Below are positions 44,061-55,460 of a stretch of DNA of 64,000 bases, in pieces; within the stretch, counting starts at the first letter, position 1, and each line of letters starts with the position of its first letter. The notes under the pieces were generated by a model. That model was given only the letters and a program-made list of their open reading frames with translations, was not told the origin of the DNA and searched no databases. A program made the translations under genes and the position numbers. This stretch comes from Amaricoccus macauensis (GTDB lineage Bacteria > Pseudomonadota > Alphaproteobacteria > Rhodobacterales > Rhodobacteraceae), in assembly GCF_014201905.1 (NCBI RefSeq), contig NZ_JACHFM010000003.1, positions 310,001-374,000 on the forward strand, written 5' to 3'.

Positions 44061-45703
44061 CAATGCGACCGGCTGTGGTCCCACATGTCCTGCGTGGGGA
44101 GGGTCTCGAAGGTGTGCGCCGGCGGCGGGTTCGGCAGCGTCCACTCCAGCGTCGGGTCGGGCTGCGGGCCCCAGTAGGCCGGCTCGGTGACCCGCTGGCC
44201 GTAGCGGACGGTGTAGAACACGATCCAGAAGAAGAACACGAACGAGGCGGCCGAGAGGAAGGCGCCGTAGGACGAGACCGTGTTCCACAGCGTGAACTGC
44301 TCGGGATAGTCGAGGTAGCGGCGCGGCATGCCCTGACGCCCGAGGAAGTGCTGCGGGAAGAAGGTCAGGTTCGCGCCGATGAACATCATCCAGAAGTGGA
44401 GCTTGCCGGCCCACTCGGGATACTGACGTCCCGTCACCTTGCCGATCCAGTAGTAGACACCGGCAAAGATACAGAACACCGCGCCGAGGCTCATCACGTA
44501 GTGGAAGTGCGCCACGACGTAGTAGGTGTCGTGATAGCTCCGGTCGATCGCGGCCTGGCTGAGCACGATGCCGGTCACGCCACCGACGGTGAAGAGGAAG
44601 AGGAACCCGAGCGCCCAGAGCATCGGCGTCTTGAACTCGATCGACCCGCCCCACATCGTCGCGATCCACGAGAAGATCTTCACGCCGGTGGGCACTGCGA
44701 TGACCATTGTGGCGAGCATGAAGTAGCTCTGCTGGGTGATCGACATGCCGACGGTGTACATGTGGTGCGCCCACACGACGAAGCCGAGCGCCGCAATCGC
44801 GATCATCGCGTAGACCATCGGCAGGTACCCGAAGATCGGCTTGCGCGAGAAGGTCGAGATGACGTGCGAGACGATGCCGAAGCCCGGCACGATGATGATG
44901 TAGACCTCGGGATGGCCGAAGAACCACAGGATGTGCTGGTAGAGGATCGGGTCGCCGCCGCCCGACGGGTCGAAGAAGGTCGTCCCGAAGTTGCGGTCGG
45001 TGAGCAGCATGGTGATGGCGCCTGCGAGCACCGGCAGCGCGAGCAGGATCATGAACGCGGTGACCATGATCGACCAGGCGAAGAGCGGCACCTTGTGCAG
45101 CGTCATGCCGGGGGCGCGCATGTTCATGAACGTGGTGATCATGTTGATCGCGCCGAGGATCGACGAGGCGCCGGAGAGGTGGACCGCGAAGATCGCGAAG
45201 TCCATCGACATCCCGCCTTCGGTGGTCGAGAGCGGGGCGTAGAGCACCCAGCCGACGCCCGTCCCGGACAATCCGTCACCACCCGGGGCGAGGATCGAGA
45301 GGACCGCCATGGTCGCGCCCGCGACATAGAGCCAGAAGCTGAGGTTGTTCAGCCGCGGGAAGGCCATGTCAGGCGCGCCGATCATCAGCGGCATGAAATA
45401 GTTGCCAAAACCGCCGAAGAGCGCGGGAATGACGACGAAGAACATCATCAGGATGCCGTGCCCGGTGATGAGCACGTTCCAGAGGTGTCCGTTGGGTTCG
45501 CCGTCGATGTTGAGGTACTGCACCCCGGGGTGCATCAACTCGAGGCGCATGTAGACCGAGAAGGCCACCGCGACGATACCGAGCGTTGCCGACACCACGA
45601 TGTAGAGAATTCCGATGTCTTTGTGGTTGGTCGACATGAACCAGCGGGTGAAGAACCCCGGCTCGTCGTGATGACCTGCGTGCGGATGGGCGGCGTCGGC
45701 CAT
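44060..45703 (-). CDS. ctaD: Cytochrome c oxidase subunit I (aa3-type)
   Basis: A 547-residue, 12-helix heme-copper oxidase subunit. Visible hallmarks are [20 protein letters not shown] with a low-spin heme ligand, the D-channel [13 protein letters not shown], the CuB helix [17 protein letters not shown] with the His-Tyr pair, [10 protein letters not shown] with two further CuB histidines, and HFHYVMSLG with the heme a3 and heme a ligands. It reduces oxygen in the inner membrane and pumps protons. The other subunit genes are not adjacent, as in Rhodobacter-like genomes. It starts at 45703 with AGGAG upstream, and is followed by the DUF2244 gene. Confidence 0.96.
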   Translation of the reverse strand: MADAAHPHAGHHDEPGFFTRWFMSTNHKDIGILYIVVSATLGIVAVAFSVYMRLELMHPGVQYLNIDGEPNGHLWNVLITGHGILMMFFVVIPALFGGFGNYFMPLMIGAPDMAFPRLNNLSFWLYVAGATMAVLSILAPGGDGLSGTGVGWVLYAPLSTTEGGMSMDFAIFAVHLSGASSILGAINMITTFMNMRAPGMTLHKVPLFAWSIMVTAFMILLALPVLAGAITMLLTDRNFGTTFFDPSGGGDPILYQHILWFFGHPEVYIIIVPGFGIVSHVISTFSRKPIFGYLPMVYAMIAIAALGFVVWAHHMYTVGMSITQQSYFMLATMVIAVPTGVKIFSWIATMWGGSIEFKTPMLWALGFLFLFTVGGVTGIVLSQAAIDRSYHDTYYVVAHFHYVMSLGAVFCIFAGVYYWIGKVTGRQYPEWAGKLHFWMMFIGANLTFFPQHFLGRQGMPRRYLDYPEQFTLWNTVSSYGAFLSAASFVFFFWIVFYTVRYGQRVTEPAYWGPQPDPTLEWTLPNPPPAHTFETLPTQDMWDHSRSH

Positions 45704-45771
45704 GTGCTTGCTTTCTCCTGACGAGCCTCGCTGGCCCGGCTGTGCCGCGGGCCCGTGTTATCCTCCTTCTC

Positions 45772-45785
45772 TAACGCGAGCGTTA
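45772..45785. promoter_or_regulatory. Inverted repeat TAACGC-N2-GCGTTA upstream of ctaD
   Basis: The 14-base palindrome TAACGCGAGCGTTA lies between ctaD (minus, starting at 45703) and mmcB (plus, starting at 45869). It looks like a binding site for a dimeric regulator, for example of the TetR type; no regulator gene is adjacent. An AGGAGG-like sequence follows on the ctaD side. Confidence 0.4.
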
Positions 45786-45868
45786 CCGGGCCTTCAAGCC
45801 CTTATGGGCGCGTGAATACGTCGCATGGTCGGGGTTGACCGGTCGGGCGCGGGCCGCCATCAGAGGGG

Positions 45869-46324
45869 ATGGAGAGCCTCCTCGATGCGCTGCAGCCCGG
45901 CCAGCGGCTCGCCCGCGGGGTGAGCAGGTTGCTGCGGACGCTCGACTTCGCCCCGCTTCCGGAATTCGTGCCGTCGCCCGGCTTGCGTGTCGATGTGGCG
46001 GGACTGGGGCCGCGCGGCGAGATCTGGGTGGTCGAGTGCAAGTCGAGCCGGGCCGATTTCGTCTCCGACCTGAAGTGGGGCGGCTACCTCGAGTGGTGCG
46101 ACCGGTTCTTCTGGGCGGTGGATTCGGAGTTTCCCGCGGAATTGCTGCCGGGGGATGCGGGGCTGATCCTCGCCGATGCGTGGGATGCCGAGATTGTCCG
46201 GTGGCCGGAGGAGTCAGTCCTCCCCGGCGCCCGCCGCCGGGCACTCACCCGGCGTTTCGCGCGCACGGCCGCCGGACGGCTCGCGCTCCTCGCCGATCCG
46301 GGGCCGGGGCTCGCCGGGCGATGA
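45869..46324 (+). CDS. mmcB: MmcB-family DNA repair protein
   Basis: A 151-residue PD-(D/E)XK nuclease-like protein of the MmcB family. The core contains RVDVAGLGPRGEIWVVECKS, with the acidic residue and ECKS matching the D...ExK motif, followed by DLKWGGYLEWCDRFFWAV. In Caulobacter a member is part of DNA damage tolerance. It appears complete, with GAGGGG before its ATG. Its stop is immediately adjacent to the end of the convergent tauE-type gene. Confidence 0.83.
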   Translation: MESLLDALQPGQRLARGVSRLLRTLDFAPLPEFVPSPGLRVDVAGLGPRGEIWVVECKSSRADFVSDLKWGGYLEWCDRFFWAVDSEFPAELLPGDAGLILADAWDAEIVRWPEESVLPGARRRALTRRFARTAAGRLALLADPGPGLAGR

Positions 46325-47077
46325 TCACTCGAAGAAATAGTAGATCGCGAGGGCGATGCCGGTGAAGATGACGAACGCGCGGAGTGCCGACTGCGGCACG
46401 CGCTTCGCCGCATAGACGCCGATATAGCCGCCAAGCGCGACGGCGGGGATCATCACCGCAGCCTCGGGCCAGCTGATGAGGCCGCCGGAGACGAAGACCG
46501 CGATCGCGACTGCGGCCATCACCACGGAGAGGAGGCACTTCAGGGCGTTCAGCCGGTGATAGTCGCCGGGCTGGGTCAGTCCAAGCGTCGCGAGCATCAT
46601 GACGCCCATGCCGGCACCGAAAAACCCGCCGTAGATGGCGGTCACGAACTGGACGATGCCGCCGGTGAGCGGCCCGAGAACCGCCACGTGCTCGCCATCG
46701 GCCCGCTTCGGCTTCAGCCAGGGGCCCGCCGCAAACAGCGCCGTGGCGCCGAGGAGGAGCCAGGGCACGAGCGCGCTGAACTCGGCATTGTCGAGCGCGA
46801 GCAGGATCAGCGCGCCGACGAGCGCTCCGACCGCCGACAGGATCGAGAGCGCGAGGGCGGCCCGAAGCGTCGGCACGATCTCGTCGCGATAGGCGACGCT
46901 CGAGGTGATGTAGCCGGGGAACTGGGCGATCGAGGACGTGGCGTTCGCCATGACCGACGGCACGCCGAGCAGGCTGAGGGCCGCAAAGGTCACGAAGGTG
47001 CCGCCACCCGCCACGGCGTTGATCGCCCCCGAGCAGAAGCCTGCGACGAACAGCGTCACAATGGAAAGGATCGTCAT
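46325..47077 (-). CDS. TauE/SafE-family sulfite/anion exporter
   Basis: A 250-residue membrane protein with about eight hydrophobic segments. The N-terminal FVAGFCSGAINAVAGGGTFV repeat and the later LTGGIVQFVTAIYGGFFGAG repeat are the two family signature motifs of TauE/SafE proteins. Relatives export sulfite, sulfoacetate or other organic anions. No sulfonate genes are adjacent, so the substrate is open. It is the first of four minus-strand genes in a row but has 67 bases to the next. Confidence 0.85.
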   Translation of the reverse strand: MTILSIVTLFVAGFCSGAINAVAGGGTFVTFAALSLLGVPSVMANATSSIAQFPGYITSSVAYRDEIVPTLRAALALSILSAVGALVGALILLALDNAEFSALVPWLLLGATALFAAGPWLKPKRADGEHVAVLGPLTGGIVQFVTAIYGGFFGAGMGVMMLATLGLTQPGDYHRLNALKCLLSVVMAAVAIAVFVSGGLISWPEAAVMIPAVALGGYIGVYAAKRVPQSALRAFVIFTGIALAIYYFFE

Positions 47078-47144
47078 CAGGGGAGCTCCCGGGGTATGCG
47101 GAATCGTTTCTCCCCCACAAACCTGCGCACCGCAAGATCACTCG

Positions 47145-48911
47145 TCAGTGCAGCGGCCAGACGAGGATCAGGGCAGGTACCGATACGAGCAGCACGAGGG
47201 CCGAGAGCGGCAATCCGAGGCGGGGATAGTCGCTGAAACGATAGCCGCCCGGCCCCATGACCAGCGTGTTGCTCTGGTGGCCGATCGGCGTGAGGAAGTC
47301 GCAGCCCGCGCCGATCGCCACAGCCATCAGGAACGCCTCCGGCCGATAGCCGAGCGACTGGGCGAAGCCCGCAGCGATCGGCGCCACGACGAGGACGGTG
47401 GCGGCATTGTTGAGAAATGGCGTCACCGCCATGGCCACGGCAAGAATGAGCAGGAGCGCCCCCCAGCCCGGCAGACCGTGGCCGACCATGGCGAGCCAGT
47501 CGGCGAGCACGTCGCTCGCGCCGGTGGTGCGAAGCGAGTCGCTGACCGGGATCAGCGTGGCGAGCATCACGAGGATCGGGCCATCCATGGCGGAGTAGAC
47601 CTCGCGCGACGGGATGACGCGAAAAATCACCATGGCGACGGCGGCGGCGAAGAACGCGACCGAGACGGGCAGGGCGCCGGTGGCGGTCGCCACCATGGCC
47701 ACGATGAGGATCAGCACGGGTGGCAGGCCGCGCCGGAGGCTGCCGAGCAGCACGAGCCTTTCGGCGAGCGGCAGGACGCCAAGATCGCGCAGGACCCCGG
47801 GCAGCTTGCCCGGCGAGCCCTGCAGCACGACGACGTCGCCGAGCCGCAGCCGGACCGCGCTCGGTCGCTCGCCGATGCGCTCGCCTCGGCGGCTGACGGC
47901 GAGAAGATTGACGCGGAAGCGGTCGAAGAGCGCGAGGCTCTCCGCCGACCAGCCAATGAGGGGCGACCCGCTGGCGACCACTCCCTCGACGGCGACCGGC
48001 GACTCGGCCTCGCCCGAGTCGCGCCCGCCCGTGATGCTGAGGCGCGCGCGCGCCACGATCCGGTCGAGCGCGGCGTGGCTGCCCTCGATCAGCAGCACGT
48101 CGCCCTCCCGCAGGATCGCGTCGGGAAGCGGCGTGATCCGCCGTTGCTTGGCGCGCAGGATCGAGGTGACGACCGCCTCGCCGCCGGCCATCTCCAGCAA
48201 CTCGGAGACCGGCCGTTCGAGCACCGCCGACCCGGCCATCACCTGCGCTTCGATCACGTAGTTCGCGATGTCGAGCGCCTCGTTGATCGAGCCGTCCCGC
48301 CGCTCCCGCCGCGGGACGAGCCAGTAGAAGAAGACGAGGAAGACGATCCCGACGGCGGCGAGCGTGGCGCCGACGGGAGTGAAGTCGAACATGGTGAAGC
48401 TCTCGCCCGTCAGTTCCTGCCGGACGCGCGAGACGACGATGTTGGGCGAGGTGCCGATCTGGGTCATCAGTCCGCCGAGCAGCGAGCCGAACGCCATCGG
48501 CATCAGGAAGACCGAGGCGGAGACCTTGGAGCGCCGGGCGAACTGGAAGGCGATCGGGATCATGATTGCCAGCGCGCCGATGTTCTTCACGAAGGCCGAG
48601 AGCACGGTGACGATGGTGACGAGCAGCAGGAGCTGCATCCTGACCTGTCGCACGTTCGGCGCGAAGCGACGGATCGCCGCCTCCATGATCCCGGTCCGCG
48701 CCACTCCGGCGCTCACCAGAAGCGCCGAGCCGACGATGATGACAATATCGTCGCTGAACCCGCTGAAAGCGTGGTCAAACGGCACGACCCCGACCGCGAC
48801 CGCGAGCAGGAGCGCGCAGGCGCCGACGAGATCGTAGCGGAAGCGGCCCCAGATGAAGGCCGCCATCATCAGCGTGATGACGGCGATCGAAAGCAGTTGC
48901 GGCGGGGTCAT
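47145..48911 (-). CDS. SLC13/DASS-family anion transporter with RCK_C domains
   Basis: A 588-residue permease with two membrane halves split by a cytosolic insert of two TrkA-C (RCK_C) domains (about residues 205-385). The paired SNT-like motifs appear as TQIGTSPNIVVSRV in the first half and TPIGHQSNTLVMGPGG in the second, which carry sodium and substrate in this family. Domain cues are the two REGDVLLIEGSHAALDRI- and RLGDVVVLQGSPGKLPGV-type strands. Relatives take up sulfate or dicarboxylates. The start at 48911 has GGAGCG upstream and begins at TPPQLLSIAVITL. Confidence 0.85.
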   Translation of the reverse strand: MTPPQLLSIAVITLMMAAFIWGRFRYDLVGACALLLAVAVGVVPFDHAFSGFSDDIVIIVGSALLVSAGVARTGIMEAAIRRFAPNVRQVRMQLLLLVTIVTVLSAFVKNIGALAIMIPIAFQFARRSKVSASVFLMPMAFGSLLGGLMTQIGTSPNIVVSRVRQELTGESFTMFDFTPVGATLAAVGIVFLVFFYWLVPRRERRDGSINEALDIANYVIEAQVMAGSAVLERPVSELLEMAGGEAVVTSILRAKQRRITPLPDAILREGDVLLIEGSHAALDRIVARARLSITGGRDSGEAESPVAVEGVVASGSPLIGWSAESLALFDRFRVNLLAVSRRGERIGERPSAVRLRLGDVVVLQGSPGKLPGVLRDLGVLPLAERLVLLGSLRRGLPPVLILIVAMVATATGALPVSVAFFAAAVAMVIFRVIPSREVYSAMDGPILVMLATLIPVSDSLRTTGASDVLADWLAMVGHGLPGWGALLLILAVAMAVTPFLNNAATVLVVAPIAAGFAQSLGYRPEAFLMAVAIGAGCDFLTPIGHQSNTLVMGPGGYRFSDYPRLGLPLSALVLLVSVPALILVWPLH

Positions 48912-48976
48912 CGGCGCTCCCTTCGGGCCGTCGGCTCTGAACGCGGCTCGACGCCCGCGGATTCGGTCTCCACCGG

Positions 48977-50149
<1,173 letters not shown>

Positions 50150-50158
50150 GTTTTTCCC

Positions 50159-51307
50159 TCAGTGTTCGAGATGCCGGATCAACCGGCGCACGAAGGCGGC
50201 ACCTTCGGCGAGTTGGTCGACAGAAATGAATTCGTCCGGCTGGTGGGCCTGCGCGATCGAGCCCGGCCCGCAGATCACCGTGGGCAGGCCCGCCGCCTGG
50301 AAGTGGCCCGCCTCGGTCTGGTACGAGACGACCGTCTGGCCATTGTCGCCCGTCAGCGCGCGGGCGAGCGTCTCGGCGGCCGGATCGGCGATGAAGCCCG
50401 GCAGCTCCATCCGGGTCTCGAAGCGGAACGTCGCCGCCGGATGCACCGCCCGCGCCGCCGCCTCGCGCCGTGCTGCCTCGGCCTCGATCCGCTCGCGCCA
50501 CGTGGCCGGGTCGTCCCACGGCAGGGTGCGGACCTCGCCGGAGAAGATGCACTCCCGCGCGGTGATGTTGTTCGCGGTGCCGCCGGAAATCAGGCCCACA
50601 TGCACCGTGGCATGGGGCGGCTCGAAGTGGTTCGGGTCTGTCGCGGCGGCGCTCTCGCGCATCATCGCGGCCATGGCGTCGATCATTCCGGCGGATTCCA
50701 TGACCGCGGAGACGCCGGTGTGCATGAGGCTCGAATGCACCTCGTGCCCGGTGAAGCGGGCGCGAAAGCCCCAGCTTCCCTTCTGGCCGGTGACGACGCG
50801 CATCTCCGAGGGCTCGCCGACGATGACCGCCCCGGGTCTCGGGCCCGCCGCGAGCATCGCCTCGATGAGCGGCGGCGCCCCGATGCAGCCGATCTCCTCG
50901 TCGCGGGAAAACGCCAGCCAGACCGGCCGCTTCAGGTCCGCCGCGAGCATCTCGGGCACCGCCTCCAGCGCACAGGCGAGGAAGCCCTTCATGTCGCAGG
51001 TGCCGCGGCCATGGAGGCGCCCGTCGCGCCCGGTCAGCTCGAAGGGGTCGGTGCTCCACGCCTGACCCGTGACCGGCACCACGTCCGTGTGGCCGGACAG
51101 CACCACGCCGCCGGGGACATCAGGGCCGACCCGCGCGAAGATCCCGGCCTTCTCGCCCGTCGCGTCGGGTACCCGGGTCGTGGCGACGCCAAGCCCGGCC
51201 AGATGAGCCTCGACGAACGCCACGAGATCGAGGTTCGACTCGGTCGAGACTGTCGGAAACGCGACGAGCCGCGCCAGCATCGCCTCCGGTCCGCGGGCGG
51301 ACGGCAT
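50159..51307 (-). CDS. argE: Acetylornithine deacetylase-like M20 enzyme
   Basis: A 382-residue M20A enzyme like ArgE of Rhodobacterales. The metal site is seen in VVLSGHTDVVPVTGQ (His, Asp), GRGTCDMKGFLA (Asp) and FSRDEEIGCIG (Glu-Glu), with VIVGEPSEMRVVTGQKGS typical for ArgE. It would convert N2-acetylornithine to ornithine, or deacylate related N-acyl amino acids. The ATG at 51307 matches the family's start. Together with the M20D neighbour and the divergent peptide transporter, a scavenging role is as likely as arginine synthesis. Confidence 0.8.
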   Translation of the reverse strand: MPSARGPEAMLARLVAFPTVSTESNLDLVAFVEAHLAGLGVATTRVPDATGEKAGIFARVGPDVPGGVVLSGHTDVVPVTGQAWSTDPFELTGRDGRLHGRGTCDMKGFLACALEAVPEMLAADLKRPVWLAFSRDEEIGCIGAPPLIEAMLAAGPRPGAVIVGEPSEMRVVTGQKGSWGFRARFTGHEVHSSLMHTGVSAVMESAGMIDAMAAMMRESAAATDPNHFEPPHATVHVGLISGGTANNITARECIFSGEVRTLPWDDPATWRERIEAEAARREAAARAVHPAATFRFETRMELPGFIADPAAETLARALTGDNGQTVVSYQTEAGHFQAAGLPTVICGPGSIAQAHQPDEFISVDQLAEGAAFVRRLIRHLEH

Positions 51308-51527
51308 GAATGGGATCCCCTCGTTGGTCCCGCCAGTCTTCCGGCCCGCCGCCGCCGGGTCAAGGCTGCGGCGGCACGAAAGTTGCCGCGATGTCCTGTG
51401 CGTGGTCTCGGCGGAGACGCCCGGTACTCCCAGATGACTGTTGTCGCGAAAGAAACTCTGAGAGTACACTTCGCCGATCTCTTGCCCGCCCAGCGTGTCC
51501 GGCCGGCATCACCAGGGGGCGATATCG

Positions 51528-52532
51528 ATGCTTGACGGCCCTGGGCCGGTTCTCGAGGTCTCCGGCCTGAGAACGGTCTTTGCGACACGGGGCGGCTCGG
51601 TGCACGCGGTGAACGGCGTGAGCTTTGCCGTCGCCGAGGGCGAAATCCTTGGCGTCGTCGGAGAAAGCGGCTCGGGCAAGTCGGTGACGATGATGTCGCT
51701 CATGGGCCTGCTGCCATCGCCCCCGGCCGAGATCGTCGGCGGCTCGATTCTCTATCAGGGCCGCGAGGTCCGCGACATGAGCCCCCGCGAGATTCGCAGC
51801 CTGCGGGGCGGGGAGATCGGCTTCGTCTTTCAGGACCCCATGACGAGCCTCAACCCCGTGTTCACCGTCGGATTCCAGATCATGGAGCCGATCCGCAAGC
51901 ACATGGGGCTCTCGAAGGCGGCCGCCCGCCGACGCGCGGCGGAGCTGCTGGCGCTCGTCGGGATCCCGGACGCGCGGGCGCGGCTCGACGACTACCCGCA
52001 CCAGTTCTCGGGCGGCATGCGCCAGCGGGTGATGATCGCCATGGCGCTCTCCTGCGATCCGAAGGTGCTGATCGCCGATGAGCCGACCACCGCGCTCGAC
52101 GTGACGATCCAGGCGCAGATCCTCGAGATCGTGCGCGAACTGCGCCGGCGGCTCGGGACCGGCATCGTCTGGATCACCCACGACCTCGGGCTCGTCGCCG
52201 GCATCGCCGACCGCGTGATGGTGATGTACGCGGGCCTCGTGGTCGAGCAGGGACCGGTGGCCGCGATCTTCTCGCGGACTCAGCACCCCTATACCCGCGC
52301 GCTCCTCGCCACGGTGCCGAGCGTCACCGAGGGCCGGCAGGCGCGGCTTCGCACCATCGAGGGCCAGCCGCCGATCCTGATGGCCGCGCCCGTGTCCTGC
52401 CCGTTCGCCCCGCGCTGCCGCCACGCCTTCGACCGCTGCCACCGCGAGAACCCGCCGCGGATCCCGGTCGGCAATGGTCACGACGTGGCCTGCTGGTGGG
52501 ATCCTGCGACCGGCGGAGCCCGCGATGTTTGA
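51528..52532 (+). CDS. Peptide ABC transporter ATP-binding protein (DppD-like)
   Basis: A 334-residue ATPase of the oligopeptide/dipeptide group. Motifs: Walker [11 protein letters not shown]-loop [11 protein letters not shown], signature FSGGMRQ, Walker [13 protein letters not shown] and His switch ITHDLG. The C-terminal oligo_HPY region has [19 protein letters not shown] with the cysteines that in DppD-type proteins can hold an iron-sulfur cluster. First gene of a five-gene operon (ATPase, ATPase, receptor, permease, permease). The start at 51528 was preferred over one 33 bases upstream because homology begins soon after it. Confidence 0.9.
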   Translation: MLDGPGPVLEVSGLRTVFATRGGSVHAVNGVSFAVAEGEILGVVGESGSGKSVTMMSLMGLLPSPPAEIVGGSILYQGREVRDMSPREIRSLRGGEIGFVFQDPMTSLNPVFTVGFQIMEPIRKHMGLSKAAARRRAAELLALVGIPDARARLDDYPHQFSGGMRQRVMIAMALSCDPKVLIADEPTTALDVTIQAQILEIVRELRRRLGTGIVWITHDLGLVAGIADRVMVMYAGLVVEQGPVAAIFSRTQHPYTRALLATVPSVTEGRQARLRTIEGQPPILMAAPVSCPFAPRCRHAFDRCHRENPPRIPVGNGHDVACWWDPATGGARDV

Positions 52533-53565
52533 CGATCCCGCGCGCGAGCCGCTTCTCCGGGTCGAGGGGCTGAAGATGCACTTCCCGATCTATCGGGGCG
52601 TCTTTCGCCGCCGCGCCGGCGAGGTCCGGGCGGTCGATGACCTGAGCTTCGAGATCACCGCCGGCGAGACTCTTGGTCTCGTGGGCGAATCCGGTTGTGG
52701 CAAGTCGACGACGGGTCGGGCGATCCTGCGGCTTTACGAGCCGACAGCGGGCTCGATCCGGCTGGAGGGCCGCGAGATCGCGACGCTGGAGGGTGGGGCG
52801 CTTCGCGCGATCCGGCCCGAGATGCAGATGATCTTTCAGGATCCGCAGGCGAGCCTCAACCCGCGCATGACCGTGGGCTCGATCATCGCCGAGCCGCTCG
52901 ACGAGCATGGCAGGCTCTCGCGGTCGGCGCGTCGGGCGCGGGTGATGGCGCTCATGGATGCGGTCGGGTTGAACCGCAGCTTCGTGAATCGCTATCCGCA
53001 CGAGTTCTCCGGCGGCCAGCGGCAGCGGATCGGCATCGCGCGGGCGCTGGCGCTCAACCCGAAGTTCATCGTCTGCGACGAGCCGATCGCGGCGCTCGAC
53101 GTGTCGATTCAGGCGCAGGTGGTGAACCTGCTCGAGGATTTGCAAGACCGGCTGGGGCTCACCTACCTCTTCATCAGCCACGACCTCTCCATGGTGCGCC
53201 ACATCGCCGACCGGGTGGCGGTGATGTACCTCGGGCGGCTCGCCGAGATCGGCCCGACGCAGGCGCTCTTCGCCCGGCCGCTGCATCCCTACACCGAGGC
53301 GCTGATCTCGGCGGTGCCAAGCCCCGACCCGGACGCCGAGGCCGGACGCAAGCGGATCATCCTCAAGGGCGACGTGCCGAGCCCGGCGAAGCCGCCGGCG
53401 GGCTGCGTCTTCCACACCCGTTGTCCGAAAGTCTTCGACCGATGCCGCAAGGAAGTGCCGCAACTGCTCGACAAGGGCGACGGGCGGCGCGTCGCCTGCC
53501 ATCTGCATGATGATTCCGTGGTACACGTCCGGGAGGACGTGGCTGAACCAGGGGCCGCGATATAA
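52525..53565 (+). CDS. Peptide ABC transporter ATP-binding protein (DppF-like)
   Basis: A 346-residue ATPase partner of the preceding DppD-like protein. It has Walker [11 protein letters not shown]-loop [15 protein letters not shown], signature FSGGQRQ, Walker [15 protein letters not shown] and ISHDLS. The tail contains the oligo_HPY segment [16 protein letters not shown] and a cysteine set ([17 protein letters not shown]). It overlaps the upstream gene by eight bases, so both are co-translated. The receptor gene follows 33 bases on. Confidence 0.9.
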   Translation: MFDDPAREPLLRVEGLKMHFPIYRGVFRRRAGEVRAVDDLSFEITAGETLGLVGESGCGKSTTGRAILRLYEPTAGSIRLEGREIATLEGGALRAIRPEMQMIFQDPQASLNPRMTVGSIIAEPLDEHGRLSRSARRARVMALMDAVGLNRSFVNRYPHEFSGGQRQRIGIARALALNPKFIVCDEPIAALDVSIQAQVVNLLEDLQDRLGLTYLFISHDLSMVRHIADRVAVMYLGRLAEIGPTQALFARPLHPYTEALISAVPSPDPDAEAGRKRIILKGDVPSPAKPPAGCVFHTRCPKVFDRCRKEVPQLLDKGDGRRVACHLHDDSVVHVREDVAEPGAAI

Positions 53566-53598
53566 GCGGTCCGTTTTTCGACAGAGGAGCGTTTTTCG

Positions 53599-55308
53599 AT
53601 GAAGCTCAGACATCTCCTGACGGGAGCGGCGATCGCTGCCCTGATTGCCACGACGGGGGGAGCGCCGGCCTTCGCCGAGCGCGGAGCGGACGGCCAGGTC
53701 AACCTCCTCTACTGGCAGGCGGTGTCGATCATGACGCCGTACCTCTCGAACGGCACCAAGGACCTGCAGGCCGCGAGCCTCGTCATCGAGCCGCTCGCCC
53801 GCTACAACGAGAAGGGCGATCTCGAGCCGTTCCTCGTCGAGGATATTCCCACGGTTGAGAATGGCGGCGTCTCGAAGGATCTTCTCACCATCACGTGGAA
53901 GCTCAAGGAGGGCCTCCTCTGGTCGGACGGCACGCCCGTCACCGCGGATGACGCGGTCTTCACCTGGCAATACTGCACCCACCCCGACGGCGGCTGCGCG
54001 CAGATCTCGAACTTCTCCGACGTGACGAACGTCGAGGCGGTCGACCCGCGCACGATCAGGATCACCTTCGGCGTGCCGAAGCCCTTCCCCTACGGCCCGC
54101 TCGTCGGCGGGCAGGCCCCGCTCATCCAGAAGGCTCAGTTCGCCGACTGCCTCGGGCCGAAAGCGCCTGAATGCACCAAGGCAAACACCTATCCGATCGG
54201 CACGGGGCCGTTCCGGGTCGTCGACTTCAAGGCGAACGACGTCGTGACCCTGGAGGCGAACCCGAACTACCGCGATCCCTCGAAGCCCGCGTTCGCGACG
54301 GCGGTGATCAAGGGCGGCGGCGACCCGGCGAGTGCCGCGCGCTCGGTCCTCGAGACCGGCGAGTACGATTTCGCCTGGAACACGCAGGTGGAGCCGGAAA
54401 TCCTCGCGCAGATGGCCGCGGCAGGAAAGGGTCAGATCCTGTCGGCGTTCGGCACGCTGCTCGAGCGTCTGCAGGTGAACCAGACCGATCCCGACCCGGC
54501 GCTCGGCGCGGAGCGCTCGACCGTCGCGCATCCGCATCCCTTCCTGACCGACGAGCGGGTGGTGAAGGCGCTGTCGCTGGCGATCGACCGGGAGATCCTC
54601 GTCGAGACCGGGTACGGCGAGGCGGGGCGCGCCACCTGCAACTTCATTCCGGCGCCGGATCTGAACGTCTCGCCGAACAATGACTGGTGCCTGAAGCAGG
54701 ACATGGAGGGCGCGAAGAAGCTCCTCGACGAGGCCGGCTGGACCGAAGGCTCGGACGGTGTCCGCGAGAAGGATGGCAGGAAGCTCTCGATCCTCTACCA
54801 GACGTCGACCAACTCGGTCCGTCAGGCGGCGCAGGCGCTCATCAAGCAGTGGTGGAACGAGATCGGCGTCGAGGTCGAGCTTCGCAACATCGACGGCTCG
54901 GTGTTCTTCGGCAGCGATCCGGGCTCGCCGGACACGCTCCAGAAGTTCTTCGCCGACGTCGAGATGTACGCGAACGAGTTCGACGGGACCGACCCCGAGA
55001 AGTACCTCGGCGAGTGGACCTGCGGCGAGATCCCAGGCCCCGACACCCAGTGGCAGGGTGGAAACACCTCGCGCTGGTGCAACGCGGACTTCGACGCGGC
55101 CTTGGCCGAGCTCGCGAAGACCGCCGGGCTTGATGGGCGCGCGAAGGTGATCATCAAGGCGAACGATCTCATCGTGAACTCGCCCGCGGTGATCCCGCTC
55201 GTCCATCGCGGCCGTCTCTCCGCCGCCGTGAACTCCCTCGCCGGCGTCAAGATGAACGCCTGGGACAGCGAGCTCTGGAACGCCGCGGACTGGTATCGCG
55301 CGAAGTGA
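53599..55308 (+). CDS. Peptide/oligopeptide ABC substrate-binding protein
   Basis: A 569-residue receptor of the SBP_bac_5 family, which bind peptides, some opines or oligosaccharides. The signal peptide is KLRHLLTGAAIAALIATTGG followed by APAFA. Recognisable parts are the WKLKEGLLWSDGTPVTADDA strand-helix region and the NTYPIGTGPFRVVDF segment. It is the ligand-recognising part of the operon. Position after two ATPase genes and before the permeases is unusual; a hairpin after the stop may raise its transcript level relative to the permeases. Confidence 0.9.
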   Translation: MKLRHLLTGAAIAALIATTGGAPAFAERGADGQVNLLYWQAVSIMTPYLSNGTKDLQAASLVIEPLARYNEKGDLEPFLVEDIPTVENGGVSKDLLTITWKLKEGLLWSDGTPVTADDAVFTWQYCTHPDGGCAQISNFSDVTNVEAVDPRTIRITFGVPKPFPYGPLVGGQAPLIQKAQFADCLGPKAPECTKANTYPIGTGPFRVVDFKANDVVTLEANPNYRDPSKPAFATAVIKGGGDPASAARSVLETGEYDFAWNTQVEPEILAQMAAAGKGQILSAFGTLLERLQVNQTDPDPALGAERSTVAHPHPFLTDERVVKALSLAIDREILVETGYGEAGRATCNFIPAPDLNVSPNNDWCLKQDMEGAKKLLDEAGWTEGSDGVREKDGRKLSILYQTSTNSVRQAAQALIKQWWNEIGVEVELRNIDGSVFFGSDPGSPDTLQKFFADVEMYANEFDGTDPEKYLGEWTCGEIPGPDTQWQGGNTSRWCNADFDAALAELAKTAGLDGRAKVIIKANDLIVNSPAVIPLVHRGRLSAAVNSLAGVKMNAWDSELWNAADWYRAK

Positions 55309-55314
55309 GTGTGA

Positions 55315-55341
55315 CGGCCCGGCTCCGAGGGGGCCGGGCCG
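55315..55341 (+). terminator. Hairpin between receptor and permease genes
   Basis: A 9-bp perfect stem (CGGCCCGGC / GCCGGGCCG) with a 9-base loop, six bases after the receptor stop, with no T tract. Probably a 3'-end stabiliser or partial terminator that keeps receptor mRNA more abundant than the permease mRNA; a true terminator is less likely because the permease genes follow in the same direction. Confidence 0.6.
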
Positions 55342-55460
55342 GTGCCTGTCGTGCGGTGGGCGCGACAGGTCTGCGTATACGGAAGCCCGGGTAAGGCCAT
55401 GATGTTACGAGTGATCATTCTCGATTGCATTGCGCGAAAGCGTCCGTCGGCGGGGGCGGA

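Noticed and set aside
45780-45868. LexA (SOS) box before mmcB
   Set aside because: No GTTC-N7-GTTC or similar alphaproteobacterial LexA site is present in the upstream region.
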